A DNA stretch of 64,000 nucleotides, taken from Hygrocybe punicea. Taxonomy: Eukaryota > Basidiomycota > Agaricomycetes > Agaricales > Hygrophoraceae. Positions within the stretch are counted from its first letter, which is position 1, and each line of letters starts with the position of its first letter. Where the stretch lies: NCBI GenBank assembly GCA_963556145.1, contig OY744461.1, positions 4,774,001 to 4,838,000 on the forward strand, given 5' to 3'. The translations under genes were made by a program, and so were the position numbers. A model generated the notes under the pieces. The model was not told the origin of the DNA, did not search any database, and was given only the letters and a program-made list of their open reading frames with translations. Positions 1 through 11,869 of this stretch are shown here, piece by piece.

Positions 1-1886
1 GAATACGATTATTGTCATGAAGCCGACTTAGCAGTGGACTACACTTTCCCAACTTGGTACCTTTGATCTGGTGACCTTATTGTTCTTGCTCATTTGAGAC
101 AACAAATTCTCACAGTTACAAAGTCAGCAGTCACACGGTTTCAAATTTATTCACAGGGCTTCAAAATTGTTCCCACAGTTTGCAACAATTGTTCCCACGG
201 CTTGGCAAATTAGAGTCTGACCCTGAGTTGAAAAATCCACCATATAGAACGATTCCCTTATAGGGACTCATAACACAAATGGTACGTCGGGGGTCTATTC
301 AAGATGGGGGTGGTCGAAAATGGGTGTGTAAGGAGGTGGTGTGGGTGTGGAATGAGTGAGGGTGGGGGGTTTGAGAAAAGGGTGGCGAGGTGACAGTTTT
401 GTGGGCCCTGAGCTCTCATTTTGGACACAGAGGAGATGCCAGGAGTGTAGTCGAGTTGTGGTGGTCAAAAACGGGTGGCTTGGATGATCAAAAAGTGGGA
501 GGGTGGAGGTTGGATACAGAGCAGCAAGGCAACGGTGCTGGGGCACCTAACATCTCATTTTCAACCTGAACAAGACGGTTGGGTTCTCCTCGAGCCGGGG
601 GTGGTCAAGATGTGTGAGGCCAGGCATTGAGTCTTAAAAGTTCGAAGTTGGAGCCCAGGGCAGAAGATAGCAGAGTGAGGCGTTGAGACCCTCTGGCCTC
701 TTGTGTTGACCCCAAATAAGGTGTGGGGGTTGAATTACATTGGGCCAGGTCAAAATCCCTGGAATGACGCATCTTGACTGGTGAAAAAGTCAGGGGAGCC
801 TTGGAAGTGTGAGTAACCCATGACTCAATGTGACAAGTTCCTTTTGCAATCATTTTTCACGTCATGGAAATATTTTTTCTCATTCTTCTGAGCAGCATTC
901 AATTTTTTACAACCATAAATGCCATATTCATGAAAATATTTGAGGACAAAGTTGAGAAAATCAAGACTACTCATCATTTTTCTCAAAAAAAAACCAGTAA
1001 GATTTTAGAATTTGGTGCGATGGGTGATTTCAAAAATTAATTAATCAATTGATTAATTAATTAATTAACTACGGACGATCTGCCTGGACTCATAAGAATT
1101 TAGGGAACAACTCGTAACATAGAAGCCATGGAGCAGATTAACATTATATAATAGAGTCACAAAAGCAAACAAATTTATCCTGATCATCTAACTCTATATA
1201 CAAAGAGTATTTTCAAAAGTGTGACACATTGATTGTAATTGGTGAAGTGTTTGATGCCAGCTGCTGGAAATGTTTGAAATACGGCATTGTATGTAAAAGA
1301 AAAGGAACAAACCTAATGTGAGGGCAAGTTATAATGACCAGCTTCATAAGAACAGCGATCGAATCACCAGATGCTGGCAGCTTTATGATGTTCTGGGGCA
1401 TTGTTGCAGACCGTACCTGTCCTCTTTGCGCATCTGCAAAGCATGATTCAGGTTTCCGATCGTCCACAAAGAAAGACACAGATGTAAATTTGGCATTGAC
1501 ACATCTGGACACTGAGTTGAAGAGATTGTTCCACATTAATTTAAACAACACATACTGTGAGGATTTTGAACAGTAATACCAATTAATAAGCCCAAATGAT
1601 GTAATAACAATGAGAGAAAACAGCTTTGAAGCAAACATGCAAGTGGATGTAAATTCAATACTTAAGTCAGCCTTGATTTCAATATTTAATTTAGCATTGA
1701 ATTCAAACTCAATTGAAAATTCAGATTCACTATTCAATTAATTATTCAATTCAACTTTGAATGCAGTGATGACTCAATTCATGAACACAAGGGTGACTTG
1801 AGAGTTATGTAAATTTATAATTGGAAGATGTAATGGATAACAAATAGAACATGATGGATCAACTAATTTTGAAGAAGTTTTTAACA
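1..1886. other. Repeat-like left flank, no supported gene
   Basis: No ORF here is convincing. Bases 251-275 (GATTCCCTTA followed by GGGACTCATAACA) closely match 16435-16458, where the motif abuts the truncated end of a Helitron, so this looks like the end of an LTR or similar repeat. Bases 290-560 are G-rich on the plus strand. Bases 1037-1067 are a run of TTAATTAA-type palindromes that recurs near 16215-16245. A 174-codon minus-strand ORF (1213-1737) and an 80-codon plus-strand ORF (1334-1576) overlap each other on opposite strands and neither resembles a known family. Confidence 0.5.
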
Positions 1887-2490
1887 GATGGATCTTAAAG
1901 TGAGTCATAAAATTAAATACAGAAGTTTGAAACACCCAACTCTTCTGCAAGGTCTTTTATTCGGTACAATATTTCAGAATTCATCTTCAATGTTAATATG
2001 ATTTTATCACTCAACCAAGTAGGGTATTTGAATGTTCAAATGATCACGTGATCGTAGTGATGGTTGAATGTTCAAATAATCACGTGACTCACGTGATCAA
2101 TGAATAAATCTATTTGAATGCTTGAAGAAAAGGAACATGAGTGATCAACTAACGATTAGTTGAATCAGTGTTTAATGGATGGATCGTAAAGTGACTGATA
2201 AAATTAAATAAAGAAGTTTTAAATACCTAACTCTCCTGCAATGTCTTTTATTCTGAAAAAGATTTCAGAAGTCATCATCATGGTTTCAATTTTAATATGA
2301 TTTCATCAGTTTACCAAATAAAGGATATTTGAATGTTTGAATCATGGGATTGAAGAGATGGTTTGAACTTTCGAATAATCACATGACTCACGTGATCGAA
2401 TAAATGTGTTTGAACGCTCGAAGAATCACATAACTCACATAATCGAATCAATGTGTTTGAATGCTTGAATAATCATGCAAATCACAAGTC
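1887..2490. repeat. Two-copy tandem repeat of about 300 bp rich in CACGTGA
   Basis: Two diverged copies run head to tail, about 1887-2177 and 2178-2490. Each begins with GATGGATC.TAAAGTGA and continues through a shared CTTTTATTC segment. The second half of each copy carries a shorter repeat of the form TTTGAATG-TTGAA-ATCACGTGA, so the palindrome CACGTG recurs several times between 2046 and 2400. I see no coding potential. Confidence 0.7.
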
Positions 2491-3612
2491 CGGTGGAATA
2501 TCTTATTTTATTATGCTTGCTTAGTGAGTTGATTAGTGCAAAGAACATTGGATTGACTAAATGATTGCTGTCTTGAAAATAGAAGAATAGTTCTTTCAAA
2601 AAATGTGCATTAGAGAAATCTTAAGCAACAACTTAATTCAGGGGGATATTAACTTGATGAAACCATAACTCTGTATATCTAAACTTTATTCATATTGTTG
2701 AAAAAATTAGGCAAATTTCTTGAACTTACCAGCACCATGATGTGATATGAACATCGCTTTCCCATTTTTCCCAAGCTTCAGCAATTCATGTATTCATTAA
2801 TGTCACAATGGTAGAATTTCCAAAAGTTTCCAAAAATTCAAATAAATTTTTACCTGGTGGATATATCAGGTTGAATGGACTTAATTTAAACATTTGTCAT
2901 GCGAGAACATAAAGAAATGTGCATGAATATGACTGGCGAGAACATTTGAATATTCAAGTGATCACATGACTTTCACATCATAAAGCTTGTAAGTTAGTCA
3001 ACAAGTTATACATGTGTTTGTGGAGGTATCTTGTTGATGGAGAACCTCCATGAGATACATGCCTGGTTGTTGCTCATAGAGGAGATAGACCCCACCTCAC
3101 TAAGGTGCAAACTCCACATTCGCTTGCCATTGTTGAAATTTTGATCAACAAATAAATAATTCATCCTTGAAGTAATCCATAGAACTCAGTTTTAAATGCC
3201 CTGGTTGCTTGATCCAAAGCAGAAATCAGACAGTTCTTGCATTGCTGGTTGTTCTTTTAACAAAAATTCTTCAACTAAGAATAAATTAGGTTACATTCAT
3301 AATTCCATTGACTTTGGGATACGAAGAATTTGCAGTAACTTCTGAAGTTTTCAATGCAACACATCACAATCAGAGTTTGGGTACTGGAAAACATGTCCAA
3401 GACTTGGCCTTAGGAGGATGGAAATCAATGTTATTCAATGTGATGTATGATATGTCTGCCAAATAATGCAATGCTGACACTAGAATGCACCAACTAAAGT
3501 AGAGCTGGCTCAATAGCTATGATAAGGAAATGATAGAATCTTGTGATTTTGTGACTGTAGGAATGTATTTCCTTTTTGGCTCAAATTCCACGAGTCAGAT
3601 TGCTTCATAATG
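2491..3612. other. AT-rich DNA without a recognisable gene
   Basis: The stretch has no long ORF, no tandem array and no inverted repeat that I could recognise. It borders the 3' end of Helitron copy 1 at 3613. Confidence 0.5.
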
Positions 3613-4177
3613 GACTTGTTTAGTGGGCCAATGCTGCGCATGGCATGAACGAGTTCTTTTTTCCCCCTCCCCACTTCTTTGCTGAATTAAGAAAATTGCA
3701 TAAAGCATGTTACATATGGCATAAGATACATAGCATGTGTTGCATATTGCATATTGATCTACTAAGCCCACCTCCCACCTCTGCAACACATAAATTAGCA
3801 TAAAATACAACTACATAGAGTGTCTGGAGTCTTCATCAACCTTCTCTCTACCTGCCATCTCCCCTGTGTTGCACCATCATGCAACACTCTCAGCCATGAA
3901 GCAATTGCTCAGGGAGCAACAGGTCAACTACCAAATACAACTGCCCCCCAAACAGTGTGCTGACAATTAACTCACATTTGCTCAACCCTACTTCTCCATG
4001 ACCTTGAATGCTACACAACAGATTACCACATGAAGAAAGCCGTGCTTGACCTCAAGGAGGATGCTCAAAGACTCTGAGCATAAATAGCTAGTACTAGGTT
4101 TCTATTTCTACAGTGTCTGATATCATGGTCTGAAAGTTGTGTAAGGTCAGTCTCTCTGGAACAAGAGTTGCCTGTAA

Positions 4178-7100
4178 TCATTCCATCATGATACCACACT
4201 TGTTTCTGTGCAGTAATAATACGTGAGGTGAAATGATATTGACAATGCCTCTAAGTTCTAATGTCTTTGTGCCAGTCTCTGAAACAAATTCTAGTCTATG
4301 ACTTGTTTCAATGTTTTTGAATGGATACTCTAAAGCAAGAATGTGTGGTACTTCATGATAAAATACAAGTTGTTTCATTCTACTGTTGCAATCAGGACAT
4401 CTTCTATTGGTTTTTTGTGACAATGTATCAACCCACTTCAAGGTAGATTGTTTAATGGTGTCATCAGCATGTAACACATAGCCTAGTCTGTCATCAATGG
4501 ATTCTTCTGCAAAGTCACATTGAGAACATTCATGTTGAGAAGAGGCTACAATGTTATTGACTTTAAACAACTCCATAGCCAGATTGGCAACACTGATGCC
4601 CATTGTTCCTCTAGGAAAGTCTGTAGGATTCATGTTATGCAGTGTAGTTCTAAGGTGATCTCTTAGCTGTTCAAATGCCACATTTTTGTGCAACACCTGT
4701 GGAAAACCATGAGACAATGTGGTCAAATGATCATTCATGCTTCTGAATACTGTGGACCACTCTGCATGATTGTCTTTCCACAGATTGAACAGAATGACCA
4801 ACAATGAGTCATATGCACAGCTGTAGTCATTTCTATCCCAGATCAATCCAGCTGGAGAGTTAATGACCTTTTGCTTGCTTGTGGATCCTTGGTTGACATG
4901 GTCTTTGCTGATACGAGGCCTTTTAGCTACTGGTTCATTATTTGTGTCCAGTGAATGTTTTTGGGTTGAACCAATAGCAACTGAGCCTTTTGCTGGGACA
5001 AATGAAGTTGCAATTACACCTGCTTTCTGTTTTCCTTTGCCTTTTTCAACCAATTGCCATTGGCTATCAGGGACTGTACGAGCCAATAGCAATGGATCAG
5101 TTGGTGACCATTTAAGAGCATTATCAGTTTTGGCTGGAACATAGTGAATTCCCTTCCACTGCTGAAAGTTTCGAAGTATAACAGACCGTGTACCAGCATC
5201 AATGTGGTCAGGTAAAGCACCTTCATATCTGAGCCTGGTAATCTCATCAAGCAATTCTAGTTCTCTAAATTCTTGTCTAAGATATCCAGAACAACCTCTA
5301 GTGATCACTTTAGTGTCAAAGCCTTGAATGATTACAGTTCCAGCAGCAGAAGCACTTCTAGACAATGAAGCATAATATGACATATGGTTGAAGCAACTGT
5401 TTAAATGGACAACATTGAATGGACGTGTTTTTCCTTGAGCAACATGAGCAGTCATTGCAAAGTTAGGAAGCACCCAGACTTGTTGTCTCTCAATTGATTC
5501 CTTCAGGTCACTGGGAAATACACACTGAATTGTCTTGGTGTTTTTTACAATGGGCACCACATTGTCAGGAAGTCCTGAAATCTGCACCAGCTTTGGAGGT
5601 TTGTCTAGTTCAACAAACAAGGTGTCAAGTACTCTTTTGCCATGATTTGCTTTCCTTGACTGCCAACCAACAACAAATCCTTCTTGTCCTTTGGTAATGC
5701 AGAGTTCAGTGGCATCATTGTTGCGAAGCATCACAGGCATACCAAGACAAAAGGAGAGTTTTCCAGCAAAGTTATCAGTTGCAGCATGTTGCACTTTCCA
5801 TATCTCTCTTTGTGTATTAAAGTTTATGTCACTGGATTGATGTATAGCATTTGATTTGGACTTGTTTCTCACAGAATCCTTGTCTTTTCCCCACTTGTCA
5901 ATGGAGTAGAAGTTGGTCAAGTTCTGGTTGGTGTCAGAAGCAAATCTTTCACATCCAAGAAGATTGATTTGATCCTTTTGTGAGTGAATGCCACATATGA
6001 TAGGAATATTTCTAAACTTCTTAGAGGCAACATTGGGCTGGTCTGGATGCTTGCCTGCAATTCTGGATCTCAAAAATTGAATGTCCTGTGCAGTACATTT
6101 GCCATAGCGCATGTTGACAAGGGCAGTTCTGAATAATGCATCTTCAGTTGTTTGTGTCCTCTGTCTCATGTTTTCTCTGAGAATCACAACTATGGTCACT
6201 TGATGCTAGAGTGCTTTTCCAATTGCAGTTTCCTGAGAGTGTGTTGTCAAGACTGATGTGATCTGAGTGCCAACTGTTCCACTGTACAATGGTGCACCTC
6301 CAACTGGTGGTAACTGTGCAAAGTCACCAGCAAATATCATGTTGATTCCACCAAATGGGATGTCATGTATGTTCAAAGCTTTAGCCAGTCTCGCACTGAT
6401 TTTGTAGAGATCATGACAAGACAGCATTGAAACTTCATCAATGAATATATAGTCAACTCCTTCCAATCTACCCTTGAGCTGAGCAATACCCATTGCTTCA
6501 TTTCTATTTGACATGTTTGGGTTGATGCCCAAGAAGTAGTGATTAGTTGAGCCATTTTGTAGTGCTGCAGATGTACCAGTAGGACCAAGAATAACAAATC
6601 TGTGAGACTCATGTACATTGTCAAAGAAATCAACAACTGCTTTGATGACCTGTGATTTTCCAGTGCCAGCCATTCCAGCAATATTCATTTTCAACTGGTC
6701 ACTGCTGGGAGATGAAGCATGATTTGCAATAATCCTAAAGGCTCTTTTCTGCTCAGTGTTCAAGCTGAATTTTCTAACTGTGGCATCAATTAGCTGTTGT
6801 CTCTGTGTATTTTCAGCTCTGAAAGTTTGCATCAAGTATGATTGGTCCACAATCATCACATCATTTTCATTTGGATCAGTGTATGTTTTGTGTGAAATAG
6901 ACTTTGAGTTTGCAGGAATATATTGATTTCGCTCATCTAGTAGTTCTTGTCTCTGTTCTTGAACAAGTTGTCTCCATTGACTGCCAGGTTGATTCATTTC
7001 AACTTCAAGTGGAGCAGAATTTACTGTAATTGAACCATCTGGACATGGGTCAAGCCAACCAATATTTCTGACAATGTTTTGAGTGGCATCCATTTGAGCT

Positions 7101-10100
7101 CTGATTAGTCTACCATGTTGACCAAGTTCAGAATATTTGTTAGTGCCATAATCTGCATTGTGTTTGTCCTGCTCATAATTATCATCTCCAAAGTCACCAC
7201 CATTTTGAATGTTGTCATCATCCAAGTGTGAAATCATGTCTGAAGTCATAAATTGAGGACAAGTACCATCTAACACTGCTCCTTGTCTAAGCTGAGCAGA
7301 ATAGTCATCTCTAGCATCAAGGCATTCATATCTCAGATTAAAGTTGTCCATGATCTCTAATTGTCTAACAGTAAATTCATGATCAGTGAATGCTTCATCC
7401 CATGATTCCAGGTCACTTTTCAGGTCATGACCAGATCTCCATGGATTGAACAGAGTGAGCATTGTGATGCAATAGTATTCTCTGTCTCCCCTATCACATC
7501 TGGGCAATGAACCACCAACAAAGTTTGGAACAACATGCTTCTTCTTTTCACTGAATTCTATGCAGTGTGTCTCATATAATGGGTGATATTCTAGGAAATG
7601 CTTGGTGTCTTCTTGCACAGACTCAGTGCTATCAGACTCATTGTCCTCTGAATCACATTCTATGAAAGTGTCATCATCTTTGATGTTCAGATCATCAAAT
7701 TCTATGCTCAAGTCATTACTGGTAGATACACCAGATCTCGAAGTTTTTTTGTGAGTTGCAGTTTGTGGCTCAGATTCCAAGACATCTAACTCATCATCAC
7801 TGTTTATTTCATCATGAGCTTTTTGAATGTTTCTCTTGACTCTTTCTGCACCCTGCACCCATTCATATAAATTCATGTCTTCATAATGAGGTGGTCTGTA
7901 TATATAGTCATGCACTGCAGATAATCCTATGAATTTTCCCTTTTGATTGTGCAATACTACTTTTTCAGAGTCAACTTGCATGTTATCATTTTCATCAGGA
8001 TTCCAAGCTTTTTGGACTTCTCTCACATAGTTTCTCCAATAAACAGGAATGAATTTATGACTCGTATAATGATCAGGGTTGCCAAGCAGATACATTGAAG
8101 CCATTGGTCCACCAATTTCAAGTTTTGCAGTCAAAGCATTAATGATCTGGGTGATGATTTTTCTAGCTTTGTCTTTTCTTTTCATGGATCCTCCAAGCAT
8201 TTCTGAGTTTCTGTCAAACACACTTCTAATGGTATCAAATATGCTATATGTTTTCAATCCAGGCTTTGTAATATAGTCAGAAATATATGCTACAATGGCT
8301 TTGATTGCGGTACCAGAAAGAAGACTTGTAACATCTGAATTGCAGCGAAGTAGAAATGTCACCAGCAGTGTCAATGTATTGATCCATGCTTCACCCTTTT
8401 TCATATTCAATGCACCTGTTTTTGGGTCTACTTGTGTTGATTCAAACAAAGGTCTTGGAAATCTAGCTTTGCATTTACCATGTTTGTTCATGCAACTTGG
8501 TCTATCTTTTCTCTGGACTTTCTCATTGTTTGAACTATTTCTGCCACAATTATGAACATTGGAGCATAAGATCAAATGATCAATAGTGTTTTCAAATCTC
8601 TTCCACCATAAATTATCTTGTTTGCAATCATGACAATTGTTGTTACTGTTCACATCATGCCTAATTGTACACATAGGTGGGGATGCTTCAGGTAGAGTCT
8701 GAGTAGGATCTTTGTAGTCTTCTTGTTCAGATTTCTTGGCTTTGACTTCATCCATAGTTCCAGTGATGAATTCACCAATGTGCACACTTTCCAAATACTG
8801 AACAAAAGCTTGTTGAAAATCTGATTTTGGATCCATGATTCTATCTCTGATTTCCTGAGGTGACAAACATCCTTTGAGCCATAGTAGCATGTGCATGTGA
8901 AGGGTGAGACATCCTTGTTGCTCCACTGTGCCATAGTATGCCTTGGTGTTGCCATAAAAGCCAGAATGCTTTGATCCAACTCCAAGGACATGTTTGATAA
9001 ATAGTTCTACCATAAAGTGAAAGAATCTAGCACCAGCCACTGGATTTTTTGCAATAAGTCTATAGCACTCATCATATCCTCTAAGCTCAGGTGTGAATGT
9101 TTCTTTTGTATCAGCATAATATAAGGAGAGTGGGTGCATGTTATCTGCAGGTGAAAATGTAATGAACCAGGAAGGTGCACCCACAAAGGACATCAGAGAC
9201 CAGACTTCATTTCTCATATATTTCTTGCTTGTGAGTGATCCTTTTACATGACTTCCTACATGATCAATGTCTTTAATTAATTGGAAACATAACTTCTCTT
9301 CATCTGTTTCTGGAGTGACATGTTCACCATTTTCCATTTTTCTAGCAATGTTATTCAACACTCCAAGATCAACATCCATCAATCTTTGTGAAATGTGTTC
9401 AAATTTTGCCTTTTCAGCTAATAAGTAGCCAGCTGTTGTAGACTCTTTTATTTGCTCATGATTGAATGCAATCAAAGGAAAGTGGGGATCTTTCTGAAAC
9501 CTCTTGTCATAGTCCATTAACAAGTGTCTCTTGTGTTTGATTTCAGAAATCTTGCCTTGAATCAGTGAGTTACCAATACCACCAAGTCCATAGGAAAACA
9601 ACCATGGCATCATTTGAGGGAACAACTGAGGATTATTGTAGATGGATTGTGGATCACTCTCATGTCCAATTGCCAGGATCTTTTTATTATCCATCAAATG
9701 TTTCAAGGCAATGGCTTTGATGGCTTTGATACTTTTTGTAGAGTACTCTTCACCTGTCAGACCATGAACTACAAATGGATACATGCCAGTCTCAGTTCCT
9801 TCTTCCTCTTCCATGTCATTAACAGCAGTGGCTTCTGGGTTTTTGTTGACAAAGGATTGTCTGTACTCTACCACAACTGGTATGTCATTCTCAGGATACT
9901 GCTTCAAGTTTTCTTCTGAAATCTCCAAGTCAAAATAATCGCAATGATTCAGTTTCAACCAATTCAAAGCAGTTGCAACTTTATTTCTTCTAACAAGTAA
10001 TGGTGTGCTCTCAAAATCAGACTTGGTAGGTTTGCATGGTCCAGTATAAATGAATGCAAGTACTTCATCCAACTCATCAATAGGTGGGGGTAAAATGTCA

Positions 10101-10495
10101 TAAATCTTTGGAGTTGGATTTGCAAATGTAATGGCATTTGCTCTCATTTTGTGCATTCCTGAAGAAACCCTAACAATGCATCTATTGTGTCTCACTCTAG
10201 CAATTAACAGTTGTTCTGCATAAGACAAGTTAGTTAATTCATTAGCAATTTGTCCAAGCCATAAACCATTTGCCAGAGACATAGCTGGGCATTTTCCTCT
10301 GACCAAAGATTTGTAACACTTCTTGCAAATGCCATGGAGATCTTCAATTATTATAGGGCTCTCTGAAGATTCAATTGGATCATTTATTGAGAAGCGCTCT
10401 TTTGAGTTATACCAGCTTGTTTCAAACAACTTAAATTCAAGTCTGTGTAGCTTTGCAATTCCAGAATTGGTGTCAATCTTCCACAGACAGCACAA
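4178..10495 (-). pseudogene. Helitron Rep/PIF1 helicase with C-terminal cysteine-protease-like domain
   Basis: One long frame on the minus strand, broken by a single TAG at 6206-6208. Domains in order: a Helitron-like N region with CxxC pairs; a HUH Rep nuclease with the HMH metal-binding motif (GCLTLHMHMLLWLKG, near residue 530) and the twin-tyrosine motif YISDY (near 740); an acidic linker; and a PIF1/RecD-like helicase with Walker A GMAGTGKS (near 1275), Walker B IDEVSM and GDFAQLPP. After the stop, helicase motifs TAHVAQGKT and YASLSRSAS follow, then a tail with NDYSCAYDSLL and two CxxC pairs that resembles a cysteine peptidase with a zinc ribbon. Copy 2 at 16459-20388 reads TGG where this copy reads TAG, so the ancestral protein exceeded 2,100 residues. 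All Rep and helicase catalytic residues I can check are present. The peptidase assignment is by motif only. Confidence 0.9.
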
Positions 10496-10689
10496 CCAGA
10501 TTCAATAAATTTGTTGGGAGAGGCATCACTACAAAATCCTGAAATTATAGAGTGTTGCAATTTTGCTGAAGGTGGTTCTGGAGGGAATTGAATATTATCT
10601 CTGTATGTTTGAACAGCAATCTGATTTGTTTGTGCATGCTGCTCAGGGTGGTTCATAGTATGTGTTCTAACTGCATCTAACATGTGTTG

Positions 10690-11180
10690 CAGATGCTTCT
10701 CATGATGATCAACTTTGAATTTTGTAACAGCTGCAAGGTTTTGTGTTGCATGCTTCTCAGGATGTTCCACATGAAATTTCTGCACAGCTGCCAGATTTTG
10801 TTTTGCATGCTTGTCAGGATTTTGACTCTGAAATTTTTGTACAGCTGCCAGATTTTGCTTTGCATATTTGTCAGGATTTTCACTGAAATTTTTGTACAGC
10901 TGCCAGATTTTGCTATGCATGTTTATCAGGATTTTCACTTTGAAATTTTTGTACAGCTGCCAGATTTTGCTTTGCATGTTTGTCAGGATTTTCACTCTGA
11001 AATTTCTGCACAGCTGCTAGATGTTGTTTGTCATGTTTTTCTGGATTTTCACTCTGATATTTCTGCATAGCTACCAGATTTTGTTTGGCATGCTTATCAG
11101 GGTGTTCGTTGTGAAATTTCTGCACAGCTGCTAGATTTCGTTGTGCATATTTGTCAGGATGTTGTGCTTTAAATTTATTG
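10690..11180 (-). repeat. 57-bp coding tandem repeat of the Helitron N-terminus
   Basis: Eight to ten units of 57 bp (19 codons) follow each other without spacers. The consensus peptide is NLAAVQKFQSENPDKHAKQ. Units near both edges are more diverged (for example FKVDHHEKH and MNHPEQHAQ) and the central units nearly identical, the usual pattern of recent unequal exchange in the middle of an array. Confidence 0.85.
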
Positions 11181-11192
11181 ACTGCTCTGGTA

Positions 11193-11836
11193 TATGGCCA
11201 GTCAGGGGTACACCCGCAGTGCTCTGGGGCTGTACTCGGACCCGTACCCATCACGGGTACGTACCCGAGGCCAAAAGTACGGGTATGGCACAGGTTTTGC
11301 AGGGGTACAGGAAGAAACATGCAAAATACCCCATTTTTACCTGTTTTTGGTGGTTTTTATGGTTATTGTGGACAGAATACTGGCCGGATCCCTTTAGTGT
11401 AAAGGAACACAATGTTTAGAATACTGTGGGAAGTGTTGGGAGCGTTTTTACATATTTTTACAAGCAATGATTCTCATTATATCCCTCAAAAACATGCAAA
11501 ATACCCCATTTTTACCTGTTTTTGGTGGTTTCTATGGTTATTGTGGACGGAATACTGGTCGGATCCCTTTAGTGTAAAGGAGCACAATGTTCAGAATACT
11601 GTGGGGAGTGTTGAGAGCATTTTTACATATTTTTACAAGCAATGATTCTCATTATATCCCTCAAAAATAGCGAAAAGTACCCCAAAAATTGAGTTTTTGA
11701 TGTTTCTTCTCCCAAAAAAAATACAGCCCATACCTGCATGGGTACTGCGGGTATTCTGAGGCTGGACTCGTACCCTTAACCCGTGGTACCCGTACTCTTA
11801 ACCCCTGGGGGTATTGCATACCCTTGACCTGCCCTA
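11193..11836. mobile_element. hAT-like non-autonomous element with internal duplication
   Basis: 644 bp bounded by imperfect 18-bp inverted repeats (TATGGCCAGTCAGGGGTA and, inverted, TAGGGCAGGTCAAGGGTA) and flanked by the 8-bp direct repeat CTCTGGTA (11185-11192 and 11837-11844), the size expected for hAT. Subterminal DNA is rich in GGGTAC/CCCGTA hexamers. The centre is a direct duplication of about 175 bp (11315-11489 and 11490-11664). No transposase is encoded. It lies inside the Helitron N-terminal coding region. Confidence 0.8.
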
Positions 11837-11869
11837 CTCTGGTATTTGAGGTTTTCTTGTGCATTGCAA

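Noticed and set aside
1213..1737. 174-codon minus-strand ORF and overlapping 80-codon plus-strand ORF
   Set aside because: Both occupy the same AT-rich DNA on opposite strands, with no recognisable motif, splice support or neighbour to favour either.
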